The position numbers and the translations under genes were made by a program. A stretch of 64,000 nucleotides of DNA. It comes from Terrimonas ginsenosidimutans. GTDB lineage: Bacteria; Bacteroidota; Bacteroidia; Chitinophagales; Chitinophagaceae. The stretch spans positions 94,965 through 158,964 of the forward strand of contig NZ_JAKLTR010000016.1 in the NCBI RefSeq assembly GCF_022012415.1. The letters are read 5' to 3'. Shown piece after piece: positions 22,574-30,576 of this stretch; position 1 is the first letter of the stretch; the number at the start of each line of letters is the position of its first letter. Under the pieces are notes generated by a model. It did no database searches. It saw only the letters and a program-made list of their open reading frames with translations, and was not told the origin of the DNA.

Positions 22574-22602
22574 AAAAGCCGCTGAGAACATCAGCGGCTT
22601 TT
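22574..22602. terminator. Bidirectional terminator
   Basis: AAAAGCCGCTGA pairs with TCAGCGGCTTTT around a 5-base loop, with T runs on both strands. It lies between the convergent immunity gene (ending 22552) and the XRE gene (ending 22604). Confidence 0.9.
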
Positions 22603-22603
22603 A

Positions 22604-22933
22604 TCATTTATAAGCGATCCTTGTTTTGGCGTGTTGGATAAGTCCGTCCAGGGAGTACATGATATGCGACTTATCTTCTTCGGGGAGCTTCTGAATGGCG
22701 ATCACTTTCTCCAGGATATTTTTATCAAGTTCTACATCTGTATTGCCGACCAGGTAATCCAGCGATACGCCGAGAGCGTTCGCGATCTTGGCCGCTACTT
22801 CGACGGAAGGGGCGGCTTCTTCGCGTTCGTACCGTCCCAGTACATTGGCGTGGATGCCGACCTTATCGGCGAGTTCGGTCTGGGGCATTTTATGTTCTTT
22901 GCGGATGCGGTTGATCTTTGTTCCTACACTCAT
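22604..22933 (-). CDS. XRE-family transcriptional regulator
   Basis: The likely start is ATG 22933 (MSVGTKINRIRKEH), giving 109 codons; the longer frame upstream has no signal and an unlikely hydrophobic lead. The helix-turn-helix is KMPQTELADKVGIHANVLGR followed by YEREEAAPSVEVAAKIANAL, the classic Cro/CI fold. The C-terminal 45 residues form a helix-rich tail. It is divergent from the SymE-like gene with 145 bases between the starts, suggesting it controls both. Related short XRE proteins accompany toxin and mobile modules in Bacteroidota. Confidence 0.85.
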   Translation of the reverse strand: MSVGTKINRIRKEHKMPQTELADKVGIHANVLGRYEREEAAPSVEVAAKIANALGVSLDYLVGNTDVELDKNILEKVIAIQKLPEEDKSHIMYSLDGLIQHAKTRIAYK

Positions 22934-23078
22934 AATCGTTGTATTTAAGGCGGAATGGTTCCGTAAAAAAAAATATAGCCATCGGAAGTGTAGTAAAAAT
23001 CTTGAAAAGTTTGTTTGAAACAACTAAAGTGGTGCTTTAGCACCTGACCAGTTGTTTTTAAATAAAATTTTTGTGGAC

Positions 23079-23282
23079 ATGGAAAAGAGAAAAAGAAGAG
23101 CAAAACTGCATGGCCGGTACCGCCCCTGCGACAACAGCACGACGGGTTATAAAGAAGTTCCCTGGCTGAACGTAAGCGGCCAGTGGCTGGCAAAGGCCGG
23201 CTTTGGCATCGGCGATGCGGTGGAGATTATCGTGGAAGAGAATGTGCTCACCATTAAAAACGCGGGCCATGTAGATCGCTGA
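23079..23282 (+). CDS. SymE-like toxin (type I TA fold)
   Basis: 67 codons from ATG 23079. The order LHGRYRP ... VPWLNVSGQWLAKAGFGIGD ... VEIIVEENVLTIKN is the SymE/AbrB-like swapped-hairpin fold described for the SOS-induced toxin SymE, a nucleoid-binding or RNA-cleaving protein in Escherichia coli. Length fits the short Bacteroidota versions. It is divergent from the XRE gene and is followed directly by the CHC2 primase remnant. No antisense SymR-like RNA could be identified by eye, so regulation may be by the XRE protein instead. Frame is intact. Confidence 0.75.
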   Translation: MEKRKRRAKLHGRYRPCDNSTTGYKEVPWLNVSGQWLAKAGFGIGDAVEIIVEENVLTIKNAGHVDR

Positions 23283-23848
23283 GATCAAACATAAGTTATC
23301 GCTGGCGCAGGTGCTGCAGCATTACGGATTAAAGACGGACTAGCATCACCGCTTGTATTGTTCGTTCTATGCGGACAAAACGCCGAGTTGCCAAGTGTGT
23401 TATAAAACGAGACCTGTTACTGCTTTTCTGCTAACTGTGCTACGCATACGAAGGCCATGGACGTGATCGATTTTATTTTGCATAAAGAAGGTTGCAGCAA
23501 ACATGAAGCACTGGTAAAAGCACGGAACTGAACGGTCATTATGAAGGCAAAGTAAAACATCATCAACCGTCAGCAACTGCACCTGTTGCAGCACCAGCAA
23601 AACCATCACAGCTATCACAGCGCGTGAACAGGTGCTGCAGAACATCTTCACGTATTTTACCAATGCGGTGAGCAACAGCAAGCCGCCGTAGGAATATATT
23701 CCATACAGAGGGCTGGAGTATTTACATGTTGATCGGGATTCGGATAGCGCTGCTAGCGCCCGGCCAGGGTACATGGAGTATTTACAAGCTATCGAACGCG
23801 CAAAGTTTAATCCCTTAGTGGAATGTTATGTGTTCAATTTTTTTTAGA
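23281..23848 (+). pseudogene. Mobile-element DNA primase (CHC2 zinc finger), decayed
   Basis: The first frame reads EIKHKLSLAQVLQHYGLKTD, then a TAG, then HHRLYCSFYADKTPS. Another frame gives TCYCFSANCATHTKAMDVI and FILHKEGCSKHEALVKAR, the cysteine-rich second half of a CHC2 finger. Further frames hold an AREQVLQNIFTYFTNA-like and an EYIPYRGLEYLHVDR-like stretch with shifts between them. CHC2 primases of this type make primers for transfer or replication of Bacteroidota conjugative elements. Several stops and shifts make it non-functional. It ends about 100 bases before the att-like repeat, as expected for the distal part of an integrated element. Confidence 0.75.
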
Positions 23849-23957
23849 TTGCCAGAATCCTAGTTTGTTTATGTAATTTCATTACGTCAAAATCTGCACA
23901 CACGATGGCGGAAAATTGGCGGACAAACCAAATAAAGTTTTGGCTTTTAAATACTTA

Positions 23958-23978
23958 CGAATCCAGTTCTGGGCACAT
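23958..23978 (+). other. Putative attR (island) / attachment site of a second element
   Basis: Exact 21-base copy of the 3' end of tRNA-Leu plus flank (6404-6424) without the rest of the tRNA. It marks the right edge of the 17.5-kb island. Because a second integrase N-terminus follows at 24108, this site is also the left edge of whatever element integrated next to it. Confidence 0.85.
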
Positions 23979-24107
23979 TAAAGCCTTCGTAAGAATTTGA
24001 GTATCAAATTTTTTCGAAGGTTTTCTGTTTCATGCCCGATGTATATCCACCGTTTATTTCCGCTTCTGCCCGCTGTTTTTTTGGAAGACAATTGGCGGAC
24101 AGTTTTA

Positions 24108-24380
24108 ATGATGAAAACGGCATTAATGGCAATCATTTTAACGGCAGACCTGAACCGGAAAGGTGACAAAAATTGGTACACTTTCGAATGGGGGTAAAGG
24201 GCGAGGGCAGCGGAGAGCCTCGGGAATTTTCACCTACACCAAACCAAAAGATCAAATCCAGAAACAACACAATGCTGAGGCCAAGCGGCTTCTTGATGTA
24301 AAATTGTTGGAGATCACGCTCGACCATCAATCAGTGGGTAGTTCGTTTACCCCGAGCCAGAGAATTAAGGAGAACTTCCT
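24108..24380 (+). pseudogene. Integrase N-terminal remnant, copy 2
   Basis: ATG 24108 begins MMKTALMAIILTADLNRKGD; the frame ends at TAA 24195-24197 after EWG, and the integrase-like frame resumes as GKGRGQRRASGIFTYTKPK. The same extra G in the five-G run (24190-24194) is present as in copy 1. Homology to copy 1 ends exactly after ENF at 24380. About 240 bases before that end differ at only three positions, whereas the roughly 150 bases next to the att sites are more diverged. The catalytic domain is missing. Confidence 0.75.
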
Positions 24381-24884
24381 TGCTTTTTTGCATATTATGT
24401 AAAGCGAAACCGGACAGCGGGAAATCGGCAGATAAAAGTTACATTTACTTCGATCTGAATGCTAATGGAGATTTCCTACCCAGTAACCAGGAGAAGGGAT
24501 TTTTCTTCAACGGATACGGATTTGAAAATGTTCCCGAAGACGAAAAAGGAAGTTTCAAAATAGATTATGATAAAGCTTTTATGAAAGCCCGGGAGTTGGG
24601 ACTTATTGAAACAGACACCTCAAAAGCTTTTGGTTCCTTGCAATGGGAAAGCTTTCGAAAAAACAATACTTTCACCGGGCAATTTCGCTTCTACATCGAT
24701 ATCAAAACAAACGTAATTGAACACACCACTCCCGATGGCTACTATTAGAGCGTCGAATAAATGTGATGTTTATATTTTTAATCCATGGACTGGTGATTTT
24801 GTTGAGTTAAAAAAGATGAAAAAAGATCACTGGCGTTATAAAGACCGTAGCAGGTTTACAATGCTTATACCTGATAAAAATTAA
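24381..24884 (+). pseudogene. Hypothetical protein, N-truncated and frameshifted
   Basis: From the integrase junction the frame encodes SGKSADKSYIYFDLNANGDF, GFENVPEDEKGSFKIDYDKA and LQWESFRKNNTFTGQFRFYI, ending at a stop at 24746-24748. In another frame it continues as CDVYIFNPWTGDFVELKKMK and RYKDRSRFTMLIPDKN, ending at 24884. A small number of base changes would join them. The natural N-terminus is missing, replaced by the integrase fragment, so a fusion-deletion created this junction. The family is not recognised; the size would be near 170 residues. Confidence 0.45.
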
Positions 24885-24923
24885 CGGGTAGATACATGGT
24901 TGAAATAAATTTACTAGATGTAA

Positions 24924-25163
24924 TTAAGCACAGGCGATTCGGTATTTAAAGCTTGGTGACGCGAGGCGGATCTCTTTCATTCCTTTTGCTGCGCGGCCGA
25001 ACTCGGCTGCGTTTTCACGTGTACGTTCATAACGTTCATCGTTTTTGATCCTCTTGCCATCGAGGCCCTGACTGTCGCGAGCCATAAACCCATCTTTGCT
25101 TTTGTAATAGGTTATGCCACCGATACGGCCAGTTAATTTGTTGGCAGATTTTTGTCTTCCCAA
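24924..25163 (-). pseudogene. Truncated conserved Bacteroidota protein
   Basis: 79 codons from a TTG at 25163 (no ATG in frame). The start GRQKSANKLTGRIGGITYYK followed by SKDGFMARDSQGLDGKRI and RYERTRENAAEFGRAAKGMK matches a widespread Bacteroidota family of unknown function, which is about 200 residues long. Here only the first third remains, followed by an unrelated short tail and stop. It is preceded (upstream on its strand) by two arrays of phased short repeats. No function is known. Confidence 0.5.
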
Positions 25164-25273
25164 ATTTTAAAAATTAAAAGTGTTAATCAATGCGGGATGT
25201 ATACCTCCCTGGTTAATCGCAATTGCAACACAAAGGTAAAACCACGAGCAGGGGGCTCCAAGAGAGATGGACG

Positions 25274-25323
25274 TTTTGGAACCTATTGGTGCGTTTTGAC
25301 TCCTTTTGGTACCATTTGACCGC
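25274..25323. repeat. Five direct repeats with an exact 10-bp period
   Basis: Units beginning TTTTGG, TATTGG, TTTTGA, TTTTGG and ATTTGA start at 25274, 25284, 25294, 25304 and 25314, always 10 bases apart, approximately TTTTGGTACC. The spacing equals one helical turn. It lies about 110 bases upstream of the truncated gene at 25163 and 50 bases before the 11-bp array. Confidence 0.75.
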
Positions 25324-25371
25324 AATCGTATGAGTGGAAGATTGCTTAAGCCTGGATAAGTGCAAGCTCAA

Positions 25372-25502
25372 ACGCTTCCAGACGCTTCCCAAACGCTTCC
25401 TGAATACTAGCTGAACGAATAAACGACGCTTCCCTAACGCTTACAAGACGCTTACCAGACGCTTGCTCCCGCTGAAAAGAACGCTTCACTCACGAAGAAT
25501 AA
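25372..25502. repeat. Iteron-like array, ACGCTT every 11 bp
   Basis: ACGCTT occurs at 25372, 25382, 25393, 25426, 25437, 25448, 25459 and 25481. The gaps are 10, 11, 33, 11, 11, 11 and 22, so every missing copy occupies a degenerate 11-base unit (for example around 25404, 25415 and 25470). About twelve units in all, approximate unit ACGCTTCCCAA. The 11-base period is not a multiple of three, arguing against a coding repeat. The rest of 25503-26289 holds no gene I can support; a short minus-strand stretch near 25950-26025 weakly recalls the start of AbiEii-type nucleotidyltransferases (NFHLVGETAL). Confidence 0.8.
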
Positions 25503-26289
25503 CACAAATTCTATCGAAACAGGTTGCTTAGGTATGGGGTTAATTCTTTTTTTGGTGTGCTTGTAATAAAAAGGATTTCTTAAAGACTAACATATGTCGA
25601 GAGCTGCTGCCCCTCTGACTTCTGATACGGAGTTCGTTAAAAAAAAGTTTGTGGAGTGTGTAATAAAATCGCTTTTTCAAAGACTAATCTAAAAAGGAAT
25701 TGTCTGAAGGTTCTCAAGTAGTGCAATGTGAAGAGAAACGCAATTTCAGCCGCCACAAGGTCGACCACAGTAAACATTTTTTCTGTTTGAATGATCCAAA
25801 AGGCGACGCAATAGGTTCGAGTCAAGGCTATGTAACTTTTGCCGGGGTCCGGAAAGCAATACGGGCAGTGAAGAAGCATTCTGTCATGGCACAGATTATC
25901 AGAGAGTGAGGCGGGTACACAATCTCTTGCAATGCAGTTTCGCCTACGAGGTGAAAGTTCGCAGGGGAGGTGCCTAGGAGGGCGACGCCCCTAAGGACAG
26001 ATTTGTCGCTACGATCCTCCAACACTGTAGGATTTTAAAAGTAGAATGATTGTAGGTTAGTGGCGGAGTTACCTGAAATCTTAATCTATTATGAACAACA
26101 AACTGTCCTGAACAGAAAGGCACTGTCCGCTTGTAGAAAACAACCTGACTCGTATAATATTTATCAATTTTGCTGCAATGAGTGGTATGAAAGGTTTATA
26201 AGAAAGAGAACAGGCGAACAAAATTTACTAGATAAGCACCAAATGATGAACGCCTGTTAACTTCAGAATCATGAACGCCCTCTCTCCCT

Positions 26290-27801
26290 CTACAACTTCA
26301 AAAACTGCGCAGACCGGTCATTAACCTTCAGCAGATATTGCCCTTTGGGGAGCGATCGAACATCCAATGAATTATTTGTTGGGATGATTCCTGATTTTAC
26401 TTGGAGCCCCATAACATTTAAGATCTGGTAAACCGGCGGCGCATCACCAGCGAGGCCTTTAACAGTTATCCAATCATTCGTGGGGTTTGGATAAACGGTT
26501 AGTGTGGTGTTTAGCGCTGCATGGAGCATTATCGTTTTTGAATACGCAAATTGTCCATTAATATCTACCTGTTTTAACCGGTAAAAGGAAGTCCCGGCGA
26601 GTGGTTGTTGATCGGTAAACCCGTAAGCCGCCCCATTGGCTCCGCCAGGTGAAGCAGGTACAATGCCGATCTTTACGAATGCCTGACCATCAGAGCTTCT
26701 TTCAATTTCGAAATGTAGGTTATCGCTTTCAGTGGCTGTCTCCCAGTCTAAACGATTGGTCCCCTCTAATACTCTACCGGAAAAGGAAAGCCATCTCACT
26801 GGTAACGGCCCCATCGTACCGGAAGTCATCACGCGTGTTCCATTGGCGGAAGGATTGATCGAGGTGGCTACCCACATACCGTTGCCATAGCCCAGTCCCC
26901 GCCACGGATTGTCCGCAGTAGAGGCTCGGCTTGTCCAGGCAATTCCATCCGGACTCGTCATGATGCGATTGCCGGTGCCATTGAGGGAGAGTGCTACAAA
27001 TAGGCCGCCACCGTACTTAACTACGCGCCAGTTATTATCGACCGGGGTATTGCGGAGTGTCCAGGTGATGCCATCTGGACTGGTCATCACGCGTTGTCCT
27101 GTTCCTGCGGCTCTTACCGCGACGAAAAGGTTATTGCCAAAATCGACTCCCCACCATCCGGTTGTACCAGCAATCGCACGTACCGTCCAGTTGATCCCAT
27201 CTGTACTGGTCACGACCGGCTCTGTCGAAGATTGCGAAACGCCGACATAAGTACCGTTACCGTAGGTGACAGCACCCCAGGTTGCTGCGGGGACACCTGT
27301 TCCTGCAGTCCAGTTGATCCCGTCGGTGCTGGTCATTGATCGGAGTGTTCCCAACTGAGCCAGGGCTACGAACCGGCCATTACCATACGTGAGCGCGGTC
27401 CATTGACTGCCATTGTCCGCAGACGAGCGAAGAGTCCAAGTGATCCCGTCCGGGCTTGTCATAACAGTATTAGGGCTCGCACTTGCTGTCCCAACTGCTA
27501 CAAATAAATTTCCGCCAAAAGCCACAGCAGCCCAAACATTGTCGGCAGGCGTAGTTTGGGTAACCCAATTGATGCCGTCTACACTTGTCATGACCCTGTT
27601 CCCCGTGCCGGAGGATGCGGTGGCAACAAAACGACCATTGCCGTAAGCAACACTGAGCCATGCGTTCTCTGCAGGGTAAGAACGGGCAGTCCAGGTAATA
27701 CCTGTTTGAGCACAAATAGAAGTAAATAAAAATGTCAGAAAGAAAATACTGATCAATAATCTTAAAAGTCCAATCTTCGTTTGTTGGTTGATTGCTGTCA
27801 T
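26290..27801 (-). CDS. T9SS-exported seven-repeat beta-propeller protein
   Basis: 503 codons from ATG 27801 (MTAINQQTKIGLLRLL); the longer upstream frame is not needed, as a signal peptide ending FTSICAQ begins here. Residues 35-330 contain seven repeats of about 42 residues, each of the form TSPDGITWTxR then YGNGxFVAV, consistent with a seven-bladed propeller. A beta-sandwich domain of the type common before sorting signals follows (PLPVRWLSFSGRVLEG ... GTSFYRLKQVD). The C-terminus is a type A sorting domain (VYPNPTNDWITVKGL ... LPKGQYLLKV). The protein should be secreted by T9SS and attached or released. No catalytic residues seen. It is a single gene; 27802-28267 upstream holds no other gene. 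Confidence 0.85.
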   Translation of the reverse strand: MTAINQQTKIGLLRLLISIFFLTFLFTSICAQTGITWTARSYPAENAWLSVAYGNGRFVATASSGTGNRVMTSVDGINWVTQTTPADNVWAAVAFGGNLFVAVGTASASPNTVMTSPDGITWTLRSSADNGSQWTALTYGNGRFVALAQLGTLRSMTSTDGINWTAGTGVPAATWGAVTYGNGTYVGVSQSSTEPVVTSTDGINWTVRAIAGTTGWWGVDFGNNLFVAVRAAGTGQRVMTSPDGITWTLRNTPVDNNWRVVKYGGGLFVALSLNGTGNRIMTSPDGIAWTSRASTADNPWRGLGYGNGMWVATSINPSANGTRVMTSGTMGPLPVRWLSFSGRVLEGTNRLDWETATESDNLHFEIERSSDGQAFVKIGIVPASPGGANGAAYGFTDQQPLAGTSFYRLKQVDINGQFAYSKTIMLHAALNTTLTVYPNPTNDWITVKGLAGDAPPVYQILNVMGLQVKSGIIPTNNSLDVRSLPKGQYLLKVNDRSAQFLKL

Positions 27802-28267
27802 AAGAAATGAAAGTTGAATGATAAATAGGTAAGGGTTAACACTGAGAACGATGGGAAAACCGCGTTTCAACGTTGTGTCAGGTGTATCAAAAATAGTGCA
27901 AAGCATTGCAAGGCCCATGAGTGCTCTTCTCGTGAGGCAGGTCGATGCTGTCCTCGATCCGCGTGTTGTCATCAAATATTCATGGGTAGGCGATAATAAA
28001 CACCAATCAATAATAACGGTTGGATCATCTTTTTAATGGATGATAAGAAATGGTACCGAAGAAAAATAGAAGAAGAAAAAACGTCTCTGGTAAAGCTGAA
28101 GTCGCGCAACAAAGAAAAGAATTTCACCCGCAGAAAAATCAATCCGGGAAAATAAACACACCGCCGGGGATTTTGCATTGTCTCCTCTGACTTGGTCCGA
28201 GATAATATTTTCCACCATCGATAGAATTACTCCGCTTGCTCTTCCGCATAATGACTAGAGGCAGTAC

Positions 28268-28603
28268 TCAATTTTTGAGTGTGTCCAGCCACTGTTTCGA
28301 CATGGTTCGCAGTTGTTCCCAAAAAGGAGATTCCTGCAATTCTTCCAGGATTGTTTGCTGACTATTCTCCGGAGGGAACTGATCCATCCACTCATTGATC
28401 GCACTTAGTTGTTTCCATTGATCTGAACTAAAGGCATCAGGAAAATTTCCCAATATGACCTGGTACCAATTGTCAAAATCAAGCAACAACTCATCGGTCA
28501 CCACCACGGAAGTTTCGTACAAGGTGGCTTGCTTATCTGCGGGAAGTGACAGAGCGACTACCGATTCTTTTAATAGTCTGATTACGTCTTCGCGAGTGGT
28601 CAT
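28268..28603 (-). CDS. Small acidic hypothetical protein
   Basis: 111 codons from ATG 28603 (MTTREDVIRLLKES); a longer frame from 28663 adds an unlikely lead. Mostly helical, acidic and Trp-rich (FDNWYQVILGNFPDAF, EQLRTMSKQWLDTLKN), without signal or membrane segment. Such small cytosolic proteins are often immunity-like partners in accessory regions, but nothing here proves it. It stands alone. A hairpin lies 240 bases upstream on the other side. Confidence 0.5.
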   Translation of the reverse strand: MTTREDVIRLLKESVVALSLPADKQATLYETSVVVTDELLLDFDNWYQVILGNFPDAFSSDQWKQLSAINEWMDQFPPENSQQTILEELQESPFWEQLRTMSKQWLDTLKN

Positions 28604-28846
28604 GGAATGTTTTATCGAAGGTAAGAACGTATTCAGTGAAATAATCAAATTATAGCTGATCAAGCTATTTCATCAGTAACGTTTGTCCGCCATTTTTGTG
28701 CAATAATTCAGACAGTGTCGGAAATTATTAGAGGCATCCGTTTTTTGTTAGAAGAAGAGACGACGCAAAAGCTATTCTGAAGAAAGTTGGCCTGCCTGCG
28801 GAACTGACAGTTAAAACAGCTAAGTGAATATTTATCAGATTGGGAT

Positions 28847-28869
28847 AAAAGCCATCACCCTGGTGGCTT
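28847..28869 (+). terminator. Weak terminator-like hairpin
   Basis: AAAGCCA pairs with TGGCTTT around a short interior, followed by TTGTTGTTT. No intact gene ends just upstream; a decayed frame ends about 20 bases before it. The rest of 28604-28981 shows nothing else. Confidence 0.4.
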
Positions 28870-29084
28870 TGTTGTTTGTGATGATGTGCTCGCCATTACT
28901 TCTATACTACGATGAACTAAAGTACAACGCCAGGACTTCATTAGTATGCTGCCTGGGCTGCCTTCTTCGCAGAAATTAATATCACTCTGCGAGAACATTT
29001 TTGAACATCATCGATTGTTCTGCAATCAGTATTTCGAAAACTCCTTCATCCATAAAACTGAAATAGCCTTCTCTGAAATGATCA

Positions 29085-29120
29085 GGTGAAAGCCTGCCCC
29101 GGGCTTGACCCGGGGAGCAG
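29085..29120. repeat. CCCGGG palindromic insert 2 in radC
   Basis: CCCCGGG CTTGA CCCGGGG (29097-29115) with short flanks interrupts the codons between NLRLL and HLIIS-like sequence of the RadC frame. Similar to the insert near 29306-29363, so both probably come from one short dispersed repeat family. Confidence 0.6.
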
Positions 29121-29305
29121 TCTGAGATTTACGAATTCACTTCCTTTCATCAATTGTTGCGTGATCGATTTGTCTGCCGGCGATGGTTTTAGCCGGCCGC
29201 TGGGATGGTTGTGAATGGCGACAATGGAGGAGGCGTTTTGTTGCAGCGCCAGGCTGTATACTTCACGTGGATCGATCAGTACTTTGTTCTGTGTGCCTAA
29301 TGCGA

Positions 29306-29363
29306 GGAGTTCAAGAGCTTGTCCCGGGCAACGACCCGGGATGGCAGACAGTTTGCCCGGGAC
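29306..29363. repeat. CCCGGG palindromic insert 1 in radC
   Basis: GTCCCGGGCAA (29321-29331) pairs with TTGCCCGGGAC (29353-29363); a further CCCGGG lies in the middle at 29335-29340. The insert splits FWILCL from ALGTQNKVLID of the RadC frame. Read through, it keeps the frame and adds about 18-20 residues, as Rickettsia-type palindromic elements do. Confidence 0.6.
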
Positions 29364-29534
29364 CGAGGCAGAGGATCCAGAAGTGTTCACGTGCGCGGTC
29401 GCGTTTGGAGCAGCGGCGGAGGATGGGCTGCATGAGGTGGAAGATGTCGGCGGAGGATTGGATGTGGATCTTTTGGTGGGGGCGGAGACGGATGGTCATG
29501 GGGTGTTGTTTTTGGAGTTAATGAATTGCGTAAG

Positions 29535-29577
29535 GCCCCCTCTAAATCTCCCCTGAAGGGCGAGATTTAGAGGGGGC
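29535..29577. repeat. Perfect 16-bp-arm hairpin at the gene end
   Basis: GCCCCCTCTAAATCTC (29535-29550) pairs with 29562-29577; the interior CCCTGAAGGG can also pair. It lies two bases from the stop of the LytTR-like gene and may act as its terminator. A dispersed repeat of this type (CCCCCTCTAAATC...) is common in Bacteroidota intergenic regions, stated from memory. Confidence 0.8.
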
Positions 29578-29578
29578 T

Positions 29579-30418
29579 CTACGCCGCAGCAGTTTGCTTC
29601 CTAATCCAAATAAAACGTTCCTCCGGCAGTAATGCGTTCATTTGCTGTATGGAAACGGCTGGCTTGTGAATTTGAGTCAGTGTGTGTAACTGTACGTGAT
29701 CATCTATAGCAGCCAGGCATACGATCTTATCGTGATCAATTCTCGCGAATTTTCCATTTGATACAATAAAGAAAAATCCCTGAATAGTCCCGCCTCCTGT
29801 CATGCTGTCTTCGTTACTCACTTCTACCGCCTCATTCGTGCCGGCTTCTTCCGCCGCCGGTATTCTCCCTGTGACGTACAGCAGCCAAACCGCATCCTGC
29901 AGGCGATGTAACAGGAGTACGATAAAGCCGATTTGCTTTTCAGACATGGTGGTGTATGGTGAACCTTCGCCTAGCGAGGATTCAAGGAGACCGCTGATAG
30001 CATTCTTCCAGTCGTCGATCGGTTGAAAGCGAAAGAATTCTTCGAGAACGGTTTCCGGGTTGCACCATTCATGCGGGTGAAGGTGGGAAGGAAAATCATC
30101 CCAATCGTTGAGCAGGGGATAGATGTGCTGGAGTTGTTTAAAGACGCAGGGGCGGTAGGGTGTCACCTGGTGAGGGAAATGCTGGTGAAGCAGGTGAGCG
30201 GCATCCAGGAGGCGCTGGAGGTTGTTTTGGCAATGGAGGAGGCGGGCGATATTGGGTGTATAGGTTTCTGTTTCTTCATCGTCGAATTCAGCATCGGCGA
30301 AGGCGGCGTTGAAGAAGTTGGAAAGGCGGATGGAGTGGAAATGAAGGGTTTCATCGCCGAAGAAGGCGAGGAGGAGGGAGTGGAGTCGGGTGAGGTTTTT
30401 ATTGGTGTTGTGTGTCAT
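29579..30418 (-). CDS. Hypothetical protein with a C-terminal LytTR-like domain
   Basis: 279 codons from ATG 30418. The first 200 residues are helical and His-rich with no family recognised (LHCQNNLQRLLDAAHLLHQH, PSHLHPHEWCNPETVLEEFF). Residues about 212-279 (GFFFIVSNGKFARIDHDKIV then CLAAIDDHVQLHTL ... ERFIWIR) follow the order of a LytTR DNA-binding domain, with the usual V-x-G-x-x-x-x-I-x-x-x-x-I-x-x-[IVL] pattern, but the end is short. It could be a response-regulator-like transcription factor without a receiver domain. It is alone; the closest gene upstream is the divergent HTH gene at 30577. Confidence 0.6.
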   Translation of the reverse strand: MTHNTNKNLTRLHSLLLAFFGDETLHFHSIRLSNFFNAAFADAEFDDEETETYTPNIARLLHCQNNLQRLLDAAHLLHQHFPHQVTPYRPCVFKQLQHIYPLLNDWDDFPSHLHPHEWCNPETVLEEFFRFQPIDDWKNAISGLLESSLGEGSPYTTMSEKQIGFIVLLLHRLQDAVWLLYVTGRIPAAEEAGTNEAVEVSNEDSMTGGGTIQGFFFIVSNGKFARIDHDKIVCLAAIDDHVQLHTLTQIHKPAVSIQQMNALLPEERFIWIRKQTAAA

Positions 30419-30576
30419 GATGGTAAGGTTTAATGGTTGAGATTGTTGATAATGTAATCTACATAATAAAGTTTATATATTGTAAAATGCTATATAAATG
30501 TTATAATATGATGTATAATTCAGTGTCGCTGAATTTCTTAAAGAATTTTCTTTTCTTTAGATAGATATTGATCACG

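Larger units (their letters stand above)
28982..29499 (-). pseudogene. radC: RadC/JAB-domain protein gene interrupted by two short palindromic inserts
   Basis: ATG 29499 begins MTIRLRPHQKIHIQ. The body carries the JAB metalloprotease-like signature: NKVLIDPREVYSLALQQNAS and IHNHPSGRLKPSPADKSITQ, with the H-x-H and distant D of the RadC zinc site. Two insertions break it: one at about 29306-29363 (palindrome GTCCCGGGCAA ... TTGCCCGGGAC) and one at about 29085-29120 (CCCCGGG ... CCCGGGG). After the second the C-terminal end SFMDEGVFEILIAEQSM is in another frame, reached after a further one-base loss. Small RadC-type proteins are typical cargo of mobile elements; this copy is inactive. Confidence 0.75.

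Noticed and set aside
25372..25502. CRISPR array
   Set aside because: Repeat units are 6 conserved bases every 11 bp without unique spacers of 30-40 bp, and no cas genes are present.
25828..26025. AbiEii-type nucleotidyltransferase fragment
   Set aside because: Only a short NFHLVGETAL-like stretch is similar and no active-site residues follow, so it is mentioned only as a weak hint.
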